Positions 18,261-26,872 of a stretch of DNA of 64,000 nt are shown piece by piece. The stretch covers positions 1 through 64,000 of the forward strand of contig NZ_LGEG01000091.1 of NCBI RefSeq assembly GCF_001280125.1. Reading direction: 5' to 3'. The notes beneath the pieces were generated by a model. That model saw only the letters and a list, made by a program, of their open reading frames with translations, did no database searches and was not told where the DNA came from. A program made the translations under genes and the position numbers. The DNA is from Streptomyces sp. NRRL F-6492. GTDB taxonomy: Bacteria > Actinomycetota > Actinomycetes > Streptomycetales > Streptomycetaceae. Each line of letters opens with the position of its first letter. The stretch's first letter is position 1.

Positions 18261-18848
18261 ATGCGCGTCAATTTCACGGTCAACGGACGTCCGCAGGAGG
18301 CCGACGACGTCTGGGAGGGCGAGTCCCTCCTCTACGTCCTGCGCGAGCGGATGGGCCTGCCCGGCTCCAAGAACGCCTGCGAGCAGGGCGAGTGCGGTTC
18401 CTGCACGGTCCGCCTCGACGGCGTCCCCGTCTGTTCCTGCCTCGTCGCCGCCGGCCAGGTCGAGGGCCGCGAGGTCGTCACCGTCGAGGGCCTCGCCGAG
18501 TTCGCCAAGGAGCGCGCGGAGCACGGCTCCTGCGGCACGGGCTCCTGTGGCACCCCGCTCGACGCCGCCAAGAAGTGGGAGGCCAGGCCGAGCCAGGACT
18601 CCCAGACCGGCGAGGGCGTCGAACTGAGCCCCGTCCAGCAGGCGTTCATCGACGCCGGCGCCGTCCAGTGCGGCTTCTGCACCCCCGGTCTGCTGATCGC
18701 CGCCGACGAACTCCTGGAGCGGCAGAGCGACCCGTCCGACCAGGACATCCGCGAGGCCCTCTCCGGCAACCTGTGCCGCTGCACGGGCTACGAGAAGATC
18801 CTCGACGCGGTCCGCCTCGCGGCCGCCCGTCAGGGAGAGGCGGTCTGA
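18261..18848 (+). CDS. Xanthine dehydrogenase 2Fe-2S subunit
   Basis: A 195-residue small subunit with two 2Fe-2S sites. The plant-ferredoxin-like set is C40, C45, C48 and C60 (CEQGECGSC). The second set is C137, C140, C172 and C174 (CGFC...CRC). It transfers electrons from the molybdenum centre to FAD. It is longer than the usual 150-170 residues because of an insert at ~85-122 that carries two extra cysteines (C91, C96) in SCGTGSCGT. The ATG at 18261 lies 1 bp after the preceding stop. Confidence 0.92.
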   Translation: MRVNFTVNGRPQEADDVWEGESLLYVLRERMGLPGSKNACEQGECGSCTVRLDGVPVCSCLVAAGQVEGREVVTVEGLAEFAKERAEHGSCGTGSCGTPLDAAKKWEARPSQDSQTGEGVELSPVQQAFIDAGAVQCGFCTPGLLIAADELLERQSDPSDQDIREALSGNLCRCTGYEKILDAVRLAAARQGEAV

Positions 18849-18850
18849 CC

Positions 18851-21256
18851 ATGGCGCAGAACACCCGTACCGCACCCGCCGGTACGCCCACCAACGTCAC
18901 CCAGAACCACACCAAGGGCGGCATCGGCGAGTCCACGCTCCGCCCCGACGGCACCCTCAAGGTCACCGGCGAGTTCGCGTACTCCTCGGACATGTGGCAC
19001 GAGGACATGCTCTGGGGCCAGACGCTGCGCTCCACCGTCGCCCACGCCGAGATCGTCTCCATCGACGTCTCCGAGGCCCTCGCCATGTCCGGCGTGTACG
19101 CCGTCCTCACGTACGACGACCTGCCGACCGAGGTGAAGAACTACGGTCTGGAGATCCAGGACACCCCCGTCCTCGCCCACGGCCGGGTACGGCACCACGG
19201 CGAGCCGGTCGCCCTGATCGCCGCCGACCACCCGGAGACGGCCCGCCGCGCCGCCGCCAAGGTCAGGATCGAGTACCGGGAGCTGCCCGTCGTCACCGAC
19301 GAGGCCTCCGCGCTCGCACCCGACGCGCCCCTCATCCACGAGGGCCGCGACGACCACCACGCCGGACACGTCCCGCACCCCAACATCGTGCACCGCCAGC
19401 CGATCGTCCGCGGCGACGTGGCGGAGGCCCGCAAGCGGGCCGACGTGATCGTCGAGGGCGAGTACGTCTTCGGCATGCAGGACCAGGCCTTCCTCGGCCC
19501 CGAGTCCGGCCTCGCCGTGCCCGCCGAGGACGGCGGCGTCGACCTGTACGTCGCCACCCAGTGGCTCCACTCCGACCTGCGCCAGATCGCGCCCGTCCTC
19601 GGCCTGCCCGAGGAGAAGGTCCGCATGACGCTCTCCGGCGTCGGCGGCGCCTTCGGCGGCCGCGAGGACCTGTCGATGCAGATCCACGCCTGCCTCCTGG
19701 CGCTCCGCACCGGCAAGCCGGTCAAGATCGTCTACAACCGCTTCGAGTCCTTCTTCGGCCACGTGCACCGCCACCCGGCCAAGCTCCACTACGAGCACGG
19801 CGCCACCAAGGACGGCAAGCTCACCCACCTCAAGGCCCGGATCGTCCTCGACGGCGGCGCCTACGCCTCGGCCTCCCCGGCCGTCGTCGGCAACGCCTCC
19901 TCGCTCGGCGCCGGACCGTACGTGGTCGACGACGTCGAGATCGAGGCGGTCGCCCTCTACACCAACAACCCGCCCTGCGGCGCGATGCGCGGCTTCGGCG
20001 CGGTCCAGGCGTGCTTCGCGTACGAGGCGCAGATGGACAAGCTCGCGAAGAAGCTGGGCATGGACCCGGTCGAGTTCCGGCAGATCAACGCCATGGAACA
20101 GGGCACGCTCATGCCCACCGGCCAGGTCGTGGACTCGCCGGCCCCGGTCGCCGAGCTGCTGCGCCGGGTCAAGGCCCGTCCGATGCCGCCCGAGCAGCAG
20201 TGGCTCGCCGCCGGTGAGCAGGCCGACGTCCGCGCGCTGCCCGGCGGCCTCTCCAACACCACGCACGGCGAGGGCGTCGTCCGCGGCGTCGGCTACGCCG
20301 TCGGCATCAAGAACGTCGGCTTCTCCGAGGGCTTCGACGACTACTCGACCGCCCGCGTGGTCCTCCAGGTCATCAACGGCGAGCCCGTCGCCATGGTCCA
20401 CACGGCCATGGCGGAGGTCGGCCAGGGCGGCGTCACCGTGCACGCCCAGATCGCCCGCACGGAACTCGGCGTCACCCAGGTCACCATCCACCCGGCCGAC
20501 ACCCAGGTCGGCTCCGCCGGCTCCACGTCCGCCTCCCGGCAGACGTACATGACCGGCGGCGCGGTGAAGAACACCTGCGAGGCCGTCCGCGAGAAGGTCC
20601 TGGAGATCGGCCGCCGCAAGAACGGCTCCTACCACCCCGCCTGGGCGACCGCCGAACTCCTCCTGGAGGGCGGCAAGGTCGTCACCGACGGCGGCGAGGT
20701 CCTCGCGACCCTCGCCGACGTCCTGGAGGGCGAGGACCCGGTCGACCTGGAGCTGGAGTTCCGGCACCGCCCGACCGTCCCCTTCGACCTGGTCACCGGC
20801 CAGGGCGACGGCCACGTCCAGTACACCTTCGCCGCGCACCGCGCGGTCGTCGAGGTGGACACCGAGCTCGGCCTCGTCAAGGTCGTCGAGCTCGCGACCG
20901 CCCAGGACGTCGGCAAGGCGCTCAACATGCTCTCCGTCGTCGGCCAGATCCAGGGTGGCACCACCCAGGGCCTGGGCGTCGCGGTGATGGAAGAGATCAT
21001 CGTGGACCCGAAGACCGCGAAGGTGCGCAACCCCTCCTTCACGGACTACCTGATCCCGACGATCCTCGACACGCCGACCATCCCGGTCGACGTGCTCGAA
21101 CTCGCCGACCCCAACGCGCCGTACGGCCTGCGGGGACTCGGCGAGGCCCCGACCCTGTCGTCCACCCCGGCCGTCCTCGCGGCGATCCGGAACGCGACGG
21201 GCCTGGAGCTCAACAAGACGCCGGTCCGCCCCGAGGCGCTCACCGGCACCCTGTAG
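18851..21256 (+). CDS. Xanthine dehydrogenase molybdopterin-binding subunit
   Basis: An 801-residue large subunit. Molybdopterin-domain motifs are visible: GAFGGREDLSMQIHACLLA, CGAMRGFGAVQACFAYEAQMD, and the C-terminal GLRGLGEAPTLSSTPAVLAAIRNATG with the GE-type catalytic glutamate. It hydroxylates hypoxanthine or xanthine to urate; substrate assignment rests on the pucR/NCS2/xdhC context. The ATG at 18851 follows the Fe-S subunit stop by 2 bp, so the three subunits are translated together. Confidence 0.92.
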   Translation: MAQNTRTAPAGTPTNVTQNHTKGGIGESTLRPDGTLKVTGEFAYSSDMWHEDMLWGQTLRSTVAHAEIVSIDVSEALAMSGVYAVLTYDDLPTEVKNYGLEIQDTPVLAHGRVRHHGEPVALIAADHPETARRAAAKVRIEYRELPVVTDEASALAPDAPLIHEGRDDHHAGHVPHPNIVHRQPIVRGDVAEARKRADVIVEGEYVFGMQDQAFLGPESGLAVPAEDGGVDLYVATQWLHSDLRQIAPVLGLPEEKVRMTLSGVGGAFGGREDLSMQIHACLLALRTGKPVKIVYNRFESFFGHVHRHPAKLHYEHGATKDGKLTHLKARIVLDGGAYASASPAVVGNASSLGAGPYVVDDVEIEAVALYTNNPPCGAMRGFGAVQACFAYEAQMDKLAKKLGMDPVEFRQINAMEQGTLMPTGQVVDSPAPVAELLRRVKARPMPPEQQWLAAGEQADVRALPGGLSNTTHGEGVVRGVGYAVGIKNVGFSEGFDDYSTARVVLQVINGEPVAMVHTAMAEVGQGGVTVHAQIARTELGVTQVTIHPADTQVGSAGSTSASRQTYMTGGAVKNTCEAVREKVLEIGRRKNGSYHPAWATAELLLEGGKVVTDGGEVLATLADVLEGEDPVDLELEFRHRPTVPFDLVTGQGDGHVQYTFAAHRAVVEVDTELGLVKVVELATAQDVGKALNMLSVVGQIQGGTTQGLGVAVMEEIIVDPKTAKVRNPSFTDYLIPTILDTPTIPVDVLELADPNAPYGLRGLGEAPTLSSTPAVLAAIRNATGLELNKTPVRPEALTGTL

Positions 21257-21264
21257 CACCCTCC

Positions 21265-21315
21265 GGGCGGTACGGCCCGTCCCGGGAGCGTCACCCCTCC
21301 CCGCCCGTACCGCCC
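21265..21315 (+). terminator. Hairpin after the xanthine dehydrogenase operon
   Basis: GGGCGGTACGG (21265-21275) and CCGTACCGCCC (21305-21315) form a perfect 11-bp stem with a 29-nt loop, starting 8 bp after the stop codon. Confidence 0.6.
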
Positions 21316-21458
21316 GCCCCCACGCACCACCCCCGTTCGTCTCGGGCCGTCCCCCGGGTCGTGCAGCCACGCAGCATCCCAAATCCCGCGGCTTCAGCCG
21401 GACCAGAACCCTTCGAAGTCCGACGCGGGTGCCCCTTTGAACCTTGGGAGTAGGCCCC

Positions 21459-22925
21459 ATGACCCAGTCGTCAGTGGAGCCCAAGACCACCGCGGAGGAC
21501 GTGGGCTCCGGCTCGCGCACCCCCGCCGGCAGGTCCTGGCTCGACCGGTACTTTCACATCTCGGAGAGAGGATCCACCGTCGCGACGGAGGTCCGCGGCG
21601 GCGTCACCACCTTCATGGCGATGGCGTACATCCTCCTGCTCAACCCCCTGATCCTCGGCGGCAAGGACGTCGACGGCAATCTGCTCGGCCAGCCGGCGCT
21701 CATCACCGCCACCGCCCTCGCCGCGGCCGCGACGACCCTCCTCATGGGCTTCTGGGGCAAGGTCCCGCTCGCCCTCGCCGCCGGTCTGAGCGTCTCCGGG
21801 GTCATGGCCTCGCAGGTCGTCCCCGTCATGACCTGGCCGCAGGCCATGGGCATGTCCGTGGCCTACGGCGCGGTGATCTGCCTCCTGGTGGTCACCGGCC
21901 TCCGCGAGATGATCATGAACGCGATCCCGCTCGCCCTGAAGCACGCCATCACCATCGGCATCGGCCTCTTCATCGCGATCATCGGCTTCGTGAAGGCCGG
22001 CTTCGTGCACGAGAACCCCGCCCCGGGCGGCGGCCCCGTCTCCCTCGGCCCGGCCGGCGAACTCCAGGGCTGGCCCGTCCTGATCTTCGCCTTCACCCTG
22101 CTCCTGATCTTCGCCCTCCAGGCCCGCAACGTCCCCGGCGCCATCCTCATCGGCATCGTCGCCGGCACGGTCGTCGCGGTCGTCCTCAACGCGGTCGCCG
22201 ACATACCCGCCAAGGCCTGGTTCTCCGGCCCGCCGGAGCTCGACGGCAGCGCGGTCTCCGCCCCCGACTTCTCCCTCATCGGGGACGTGTCCTTCAGCGG
22301 CTGGGGCGACGTCGGCTACATCACGATCACCATGATCGTCTTCACCCTGGTGCTCGCCGGCTTCTTCGACGCCATGGCGACCATCCTGGGCGTCGGCACC
22401 GAGGCCAAGCTCGCCGACGACAAGGGCCGCATGCCCGGCCTCTCCAAGGCCCTCTTCATCGACGGCGCCGGCGGCGTCATCGGCGGCGGCGCCGGCGCCT
22501 CGGGCCAGACGGTCTTCGTCGAGTCCGCCACCGGCGTCGGCGAGGGCGCCCGCACCGGCCTGGCCTCCGTGGTCACCGGCGGCTTCTTCGCCCTCTGCCT
22601 CTTCTTCACCCCGCTCACCGCGATCGTGCCGCAGGAGGTCGCCGCCGCGGCCCTGGTCGTCATCGGCTCGATGATGATGCAGAACGCCAAGCACGTGGAC
22701 TGGAGCGACCGCTCCGTCGCGATCCCGGTCTTCCTCACCGTGGTCCTGATGCCGTTCACGTACACCATCACCACGGGTGTCGCCGCCGGTGTCATCTCCT
22801 ACGCGGTGATCAAGACCGCTCAGGGGAAGGCGCGGGAGGTCGGGGCCTTCATGTGGGGCCTGACCGCGATCTTCGTCGTGTACTTCGCCATCCATCCGAT
22901 CGAGAGCTGGCTCGGCGTCGGCTGA
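21459..22925 (+). CDS. NCS2/AzgA-family purine permease
   Basis: A 488-residue polytopic membrane protein of the AzgA (guanine/hypoxanthine/adenine) branch of the nucleobase-cation symporters. Visible signatures are STVATEVRGGVTTFMAMAYILLLNP near the N-terminus, KHAITIGIGLFIAIIGFVKAG in mid-protein, and GGGAGASGQTVFVESATGVGEGARTGLAS. About 12-14 membrane segments are expected. It imports purine bases for the adjacent xanthine dehydrogenase. The ATG at 21459 has GGGAG 8 nt upstream; a TTG at 21444 is in frame but less likely. Confidence 0.9.
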   Translation: MTQSSVEPKTTAEDVGSGSRTPAGRSWLDRYFHISERGSTVATEVRGGVTTFMAMAYILLLNPLILGGKDVDGNLLGQPALITATALAAAATTLLMGFWGKVPLALAAGLSVSGVMASQVVPVMTWPQAMGMSVAYGAVICLLVVTGLREMIMNAIPLALKHAITIGIGLFIAIIGFVKAGFVHENPAPGGGPVSLGPAGELQGWPVLIFAFTLLLIFALQARNVPGAILIGIVAGTVVAVVLNAVADIPAKAWFSGPPELDGSAVSAPDFSLIGDVSFSGWGDVGYITITMIVFTLVLAGFFDAMATILGVGTEAKLADDKGRMPGLSKALFIDGAGGVIGGGAGASGQTVFVESATGVGEGARTGLASVVTGGFFALCLFFTPLTAIVPQEVAAAALVVIGSMMMQNAKHVDWSDRSVAIPVFLTVVLMPFTYTITTGVAAGVISYAVIKTAQGKAREVGAFMWGLTAIFVVYFAIHPIESWLGVG

Positions 22926-22966
22926 CGCCCCCACCGCCCTCCCCGCACCTTCCAAGGAGAACCGAG

Positions 22967-24103
22967 ATGCTGGACATCGCCGAAGAGCTGCACCGGTGGG
23001 TCGAGCAGGGACGCGCCTTCGCCGTCGCCACCGTGGTGGCGGTCGGCGGCAGCGCGCCCCGGCAGCCGGGCGCCGCGCTCGCCGTCGACAGCGAGGGCAC
23101 GGCGATCGGATCGGTCTCCGGGGGGTGCGTGGAGGGCGCGGTCTACGACCTGTGCGTCCAGGCCCTCGACGACGGCCACACCGTCGTCGAGCGCTTCGGC
23201 TACAGCGACGAGGACGCCTTCGCCGTCGGCCTGACCTGCGGCGGCGTCATCGACATCCTCGTCACCCCGGTCCGCGGCGGGGTCCTCCCCGCCGCGCTCG
23301 CCGCCGCCGTCGGGGGCGAGGCGGCGGCCCTCGCCCGGATCGTCTCCGGCCCCGACGACCTGCTCGGCCGGGCCCTCCTGGTCCGCCCCGACGGCTCGTA
23401 CGAGGGGAGGCTCGGCGGCCACCCCGAGCTGGACCGCACCGCGGCCGGCGAGGCCCGCGCGATGCTCGACGCGGGCCGCACCGGCACCGTGGAGATCGGC
23501 GAGGACGGCAGCCGCTGCGGACAGCCGCTGACCCTCCTGGTCGAGTCCTCCGTGCCCGCCCCCCGCATGATCGTCTTCGGGGCCATCGACTTCGCCGCCG
23601 CGCTCGTCCGGGTCGGCAAGTTCCTCGGCTACCACGTCACCGTCTGCGACGCCCGGCCCGTCTTCGCGACCCCGGCCCGCTTCCCCGAGGCCGACGAGAT
23701 CGTCGTCGAATGGCCCCACCGCTACCTGGAGTCCACCGAGGTGGACGGCCGGACCGTCCTCTGCGTCCTCACCCACGACGCCAAGTTCGACGTGCCCCTC
23801 CTCCAGGTCGCCCTCCGGCTCCCCGTCGCCTACGTCGGCGCGATGGGCTCCCGCCGCACCCACGAGGACCGCAACGAGCGCCTGCGCGGGGTCGGCGTCA
23901 CCGAACTCGAACTCGCCCGCCTGCGCTCCCCGATCGGCCTCGACCTCGGCGCCCGCACGCCGGAGGAGACCGCGCTGTCGATCGGTGCCGAGATCGTCGC
24001 CCACCGCCGGGGCGGCACCGGGGCCTCCCTCACCGGCGCCCACACCCCGATCCACCACGACGCGCCCCGGGGGCCGCTGGGCCGGATAGGTTCCGTGGCC
24101 TAG
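22967..24103 (+). CDS. xdhC: XdhC/CoxI-family molybdenum cofactor maturation protein
   Basis: A 378-residue XdhC homologue. The N-terminal XdhC/CoxI domain contains VVAVGGSAPRQPGAALAV and SGGCVEGAVYD. The C-terminal Rossmann domain has AIDFAAALVRVGKFLGYHVTVCDARP and AYVGAMGSRRTHEDR. The family binds and sulfurates the molybdenum cofactor and loads it into xanthine dehydrogenase. AAGGAG stands upstream of the ATG at 22967. It closes the purine catabolism cluster, 41 bp after the permease. Confidence 0.9.
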   Translation: MLDIAEELHRWVEQGRAFAVATVVAVGGSAPRQPGAALAVDSEGTAIGSVSGGCVEGAVYDLCVQALDDGHTVVERFGYSDEDAFAVGLTCGGVIDILVTPVRGGVLPAALAAAVGGEAAALARIVSGPDDLLGRALLVRPDGSYEGRLGGHPELDRTAAGEARAMLDAGRTGTVEIGEDGSRCGQPLTLLVESSVPAPRMIVFGAIDFAAALVRVGKFLGYHVTVCDARPVFATPARFPEADEIVVEWPHRYLESTEVDGRTVLCVLTHDAKFDVPLLQVALRLPVAYVGAMGSRRTHEDRNERLRGVGVTELELARLRSPIGLDLGARTPEETALSIGAEIVAHRRGGTGASLTGAHTPIHHDAPRGPLGRIGSVA

Positions 24104-24119
24104 GGGGTGTCTTCGACGG

Positions 24120-24857
24120 TCAGGCCGGATCCACCGGAAGCGCCTCCCACGGGGGAGGCGCGAGCTGCTCCGTCCAGGCCGCCAGGGCCTCGCCGTCGAC
24201 GCAGACGATCCCGCAGGTGTCGGCGTACTCGGCGGCCGGCGCGGTGAGGGAGCTGGTGGTCACGAGCACGGCCACGTCCGCCTCGTGCACGGTGAAGCAG
24301 GTGCCGCCGAACCGCTGGAGGTCCTGGGAGCCCACCCGGTGGTCCTCCGCGTACTGCTTGCACTGGATCACCACCCGGCGCCCGTCCATGGTCGTCGCGA
24401 TCACGTCGGCGCCCAGGTCGCCCGCGCCGCCGACCACCTCCACGGGGGTGCAGCCGTCCCGCGCGCAGAGCGCGGCGACCGTGTGCTCGAAGCCGTCGGG
24501 GTCGACCGCCGTGTGGTCCAGCGCCTCCGCCCCGACGTCGGGCACGTCCATGACCGGGGCGGCGGCGGGGGCACGGAGGACTCCGGGCCCCCCGACGGGT
24601 GCCGCGCGCCTGCGCACGGGCGCCGCGCTCCTCCTGACCAGCGCGAAGGCCACGGCGAGTGCCCCGAGGGCGGCGAACGCCACCAGGAGGGCGGCCGACA
24701 CCCCCGAGCCGCTGTCCCCGGCCGCCCCGGCCGTCTTGAAGAAGAGGGCCAGACCCCCGACGCACGTCCCCGCGAGCCCGATCGCGAGCACCAGATCGCG
24801 CCCGACCGCCACGGGGCCGCGCCGCACCGGCCCCCTGTCCTGCCCGATGGATCCCAT
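24120..24857 (-). CDS. Mrr-like restriction endonuclease-fold membrane protein
   Basis: A 245-residue protein with two membrane segments (residues ~21-41 and 54-75), a linker, and a C-terminal Mrr_cat/PD-(D/E)XK nuclease-like domain. Catalytic-type residues are visible: GDLGADVIA (D151), then VVIQCKQY (Q165-x-K167), as in the type IV Mrr family. Such proteins may cleave modified DNA, but many membrane-anchored homologues are uncharacterised. The ATG at 24857 follows a strong GGAGGGAGGGG site. An unusual tandem repeat array lies just upstream. Confidence 0.8.
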   Translation of the reverse strand: MGSIGQDRGPVRRGPVAVGRDLVLAIGLAGTCVGGLALFFKTAGAAGDSGSGVSAALLVAFAALGALAVAFALVRRSAAPVRRRAAPVGGPGVLRAPAAAPVMDVPDVGAEALDHTAVDPDGFEHTVAALCARDGCTPVEVVGGAGDLGADVIATTMDGRRVVIQCKQYAEDHRVGSQDLQRFGGTCFTVHEADVAVLVTTSSLTAPAAEYADTCGIVCVDGEALAAWTEQLAPPPWEALPVDPA

Positions 24858-24876
24858 CAGGGCCCCTCCCTCCCTC

Positions 24877-24989
24877 GCGTACGAACTCCCGCGTACGAAC
24901 TCCCGCGTACGAACTCCTCGTGCACGACCTCGCGCGCACGACCCCTCGCGCACGATCCCGCGCGCACGACCCCTCCTGTACGGCGCGTC
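24877..24989. repeat. Array of 14-bp tandem repeats upstream of the Mrr-like gene
   Basis: About eight units with consensus GCGYACGAMYYCCY follow each other at 14-bp spacing (one unit is 15 bp). The first three units are GCGTACGAACTCC with one variable base. The array lies between the Mrr-like gene and the csbD terminator. It contains no spacers and no open gene. Confidence 0.75.
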
Positions 24990-25000
24990 CGGGTCCGCAC

Positions 25001-25042
25001 ATGCCGCGGCCCCGACCCGGAAGGGGCCGGGGGCCGCGGCAT
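25001..25042 (-). terminator. Strong hairpin terminator after the CsbD gene
   Basis: ATGCCGCGGCCCC (25001-25013) and GGGGCCGCGGCAT (25030-25042) are perfectly complementary (13 bp), with a 16-nt loop. It lies 15 bp beyond the csbD stop. Confidence 0.8.
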
Positions 25043-25057
25043 CTGCCGACCCGGAGG

Positions 25058-25231
25058 TCAGTGCTTGAAGGCGTCCTTCGTCTTCTCCTTGGCCTCGCGG
25101 GCGTCGCCCTTGGCGCGCTCGGCGCGGCCCTCGCCGGCCATCCGCTCGTCGCCGAGCGCACGGCCCGTGTTCTCCTTGACCGCGCCCTTGACCTGCTCGC
25201 CCTTGGCCTTGATCTTCTCGTTGCCCGACAT
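25058..25231 (-). CDS. CsbD-family stress protein
   Basis: A 57-residue highly charged protein, beginning MSGNEKIKAKGEQVKGA and ending KEKTKDAFKH. It matches the CsbD family of small stress-induced proteins, which are regulated by general-stress sigma factors in other Gram-positives; their exact role is unknown. The ATG at 25231 has GAGAGGAG upstream. Confidence 0.85.
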   Translation of the reverse strand: MSGNEKIKAKGEQVKGAVKENTGRALGDERMAGEGRAERAKGDAREAKEKTKDAFKH

Positions 25232-25395
25232 GTCGGCTCCTCTCCGAGAACCTGGAAAACCGTTGCCTTGATGGAATGCCGCATAACCGCGAACCGGCCC
25301 CCGAAACGGGTCCTCGTGCCCGGCCCGCGATAATCGCCGTGGGCCACGCGTGCGCGTGCGGACGGCCCGACCATCCCGAGGACGAAGGACCGAAG

Positions 25396-25785
25396 ATGCT
25401 GAAAGCGGGCGGGCGAGTACGCCTCGCGGTGGACCTCAGGCTGGCCGGAGAGGTCGTCCCGGCCGCCGGACCCGGGGCGGAGACGGGCGCCGGAGCGGGG
25501 TTCCTGGCCCTGGCGGCCGGCACCGGGGGAACGGTCGAGCGGGTGGACGAGGACCGCCCCCGGAGCCGGGAGGTGCGCGAGTACGAACGGCTCAAGTCCC
25601 TCCTGGACGACTTCGGCCACCAGCTGCCCCCGGCCAGCGGGCGGCAGCTCGAAGAGCAGGTCGCCGCCCTGGAACCCGCCTGGGCCGCCTACCTGGAGCG
25701 GAAGCTCCGCACGACCGTCCGCGTCCGCCTCGACAACGGGTTCGTCCTCGACGACGCGCCCGGGGACCTCTTCACGCCCGCCTGA
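25396..25785 (+). CDS. Hypothetical protein, 129 residues
   Basis: A small protein with an N-terminal beta-rich, SH3-like stretch (GGRVRLAVDLRLAG... GTGGTVERV) and a C-terminal helical segment rich in Glu/Arg (REVREYERLKSLLDDFGHQL). It ends with a short beta stretch (RVRLDNGFVLDD). No family is recognised. GAAGGA precedes the ATG at 25396 with 6-nt spacing. It is divergent from csbD, with 164 bp between the starts. Confidence 0.6.
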   Translation: MLKAGGRVRLAVDLRLAGEVVPAAGPGAETGAGAGFLALAAGTGGTVERVDEDRPRSREVREYERLKSLLDDFGHQLPPASGRQLEEQVAALEPAWAAYLERKLRTTVRVRLDNGFVLDDAPGDLFTPA

Positions 25786-25797
25786 CCGGTCCGTTCC

Positions 25798-26170
25798 TCA
25801 TCCGGCCGCCGCCGGGCCCGTACGGACCACGGCCCGGCCCCCGTGGGGACCGAACAGGTGCAGGATCTCCACCGCCTCGCGGCCGGCGGGCCCGAACCAG
25901 TGCGGTTCGGCGGTGTCGAACCCGGCCGTCTCGCCCGGCCGCAGGACGACCTCGCGCTCCCCGGCCAGCACGTACGGCCACTCGTGACCGGCGTGGGACA
26001 CCAGCCGCGGCGCGCGGTGCGCGAGGACCTGCTTGAAGACCTGGACCCGGCCCGGGCACCGCGTCAGCGGGACGAGGACGCTCCCGCGCCCCCGGCTCCT
26101 CGGCGTCAGACGGACCCGGGGGGCACCGGTGGCCGATGCCGGCGACGAGTTCCGCGAGTCCGGTGTCCAT
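25798..26170 (-). pseudogene. Remnant of an XRE/cupin-domain regulator
   Basis: The cupin half is clear: VLVPLTRCPGRVQVFKQVL, GHEWPYVLAG, FDTAEPHWFGPAG and EILHLFGPHG, as in small XRE-cupin regulators. The usual N-terminal start (MDTGLAELVAGIGHR at 26170) is in another frame. The whole HTH that normally follows (~60-70 residues) is missing, and about ten residues are missing inside the cupin between YVLAG and EREVVLRPG. It is therefore broken by deletions. It lies back-to-back with an MFS transporter fragment, the arrangement in which such regulators normally control an efflux pump. Confidence 0.7.
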
Positions 26171-26234
26171 GCGGTCATTCTGCGGCCCCCGCACAGCACC
26201 CGGACGACGTTCTTGCGGTCTCCGCAAGGTTCCT

Positions 26235-26384
26235 GGCCCCGTCCTCCTCCCCGGCGCCCTCGCCGACCGCTTCGGACGCCGCCGGGTCTTCCGGTGCGGA
26301 CTGCTCCTCTTCGGCCTGGCCTCCCTCGTGTGCGCCCTCGCCCCGTCCCCCGGCGTCCTGGACCCGGCGCCCCCGCCGCACTGA
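26235..26384 (+). pseudogene. Fragment of an MFS (DHA2-type) transporter
   Basis: About 50 codons encode LLPGALADRFGRRRVF followed by GLLLFGLASLVCALAPSPG. This is the conserved motif A loop and the following membrane segment of drug:H+ antiporters. The N-terminus and everything after this segment are absent, and the frame stops at 26384. With the neighbouring regulator remnant it looks like a decayed regulator/efflux pair. Confidence 0.7.
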
Positions 26385-26407
26385 CCGGGGAACGGGCGGA
26401 CGACGCG

Positions 26408-26788
26408 TCAGGCGGCCGGTTCGGCCGGGACCGCCTTCCGGACCTCCGCGAGGTACGCGGTCATGGCGTCCCGGTTGCGGGCCAGTTGGTCGATCCGCCG
26501 CGACATGCGCGCGCACTCCAGCTCCAGGAGCGCGATCGTCTCCGGCGTCGGGTTCGGGATGTCGATCCGTCCCGGCGGCCCGAGGCAGGGCAGGATCCTG
26601 CGGATCGTCTGCGTCGGGAGGCCCGTGTCGAGCAGCCCGCGCACCTGCTGGACGCGGTCCACGCAGGACTCGGGGTACTCCCGGTAGCCGTTGGCGCACC
26701 GCCGGGAGGCGATCAGCTCCTGCTCTTCGTAGTACCGCAGCATCCGGCGGGAGACACCGGTGCGTTCCGACAGCTCCCCGATCCGCAC
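26408..26788 (-). CDS. MerR-family transcriptional regulator
   Basis: A 126-residue MerR regulator. The N-terminal winged HTH (RIGELSERTGVSRRMLRYYEEQELI) is followed by a dimerisation helix (LLELECARMSRRIDQLARNRDAM). The single cysteine pattern does not suggest a metal sensor. The GTG at 26788 gives the canonical MRIGELS start with GAGG 4 nt upstream; a GTG at 26803 is possible. It is divergent from the intact MFS transporter at 26873, with a MerR-like operator in between, so it probably controls that pump. Confidence 0.85.
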   Translation of the reverse strand: MRIGELSERTGVSRRMLRYYEEQELIASRRCANGYREYPESCVDRVQQVRGLLDTGLPTQTIRRILPCLGPPGRIDIPNPTPETIALLELECARMSRRIDQLARNRDAMTAYLAEVRKAVPAEPAA

Positions 26789-26833
26789 GGACCTCGCCCC
26801 CACCCGTTCCCACGACGCTTTTCCGGATCCCGC

Positions 26834-26864
26834 TTGACCCTCACATCAATGGAAGGGTTCGAGC
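26834..26864 (+). promoter_or_regulatory. Candidate MerR-type operator/promoter of the MFS gene
   Basis: A TTGACC -35-like hexamer (26834-26839) overlaps an imperfect dyad, ACCCT-N12-AGGGT (26837-26858). The dyad occupies the spacer, as in MerR-controlled promoters with a long (about 19-bp) spacer. The -10 hexamer is weak, so the exact promoter is uncertain. Confidence 0.5.
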
Positions 26865-26872
26865 ATGCTGTC

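Noticed and set aside
24120..24857. Part of a restriction-modification or defence island
   Set aside because: A single Mrr-like membrane protein with CsbD and hypothetical neighbours; no methylase, helicase or partner is present.
24877..24989. CRISPR array
   Set aside because: Repeats are directly joined with no spacers and no cas gene is nearby.
26849..26872. An upstream start for the MFS transporter at 26849
   Set aside because: It has no ribosome site and lies inside the presumed MerR operator; the ATG at 26873 is preferred.
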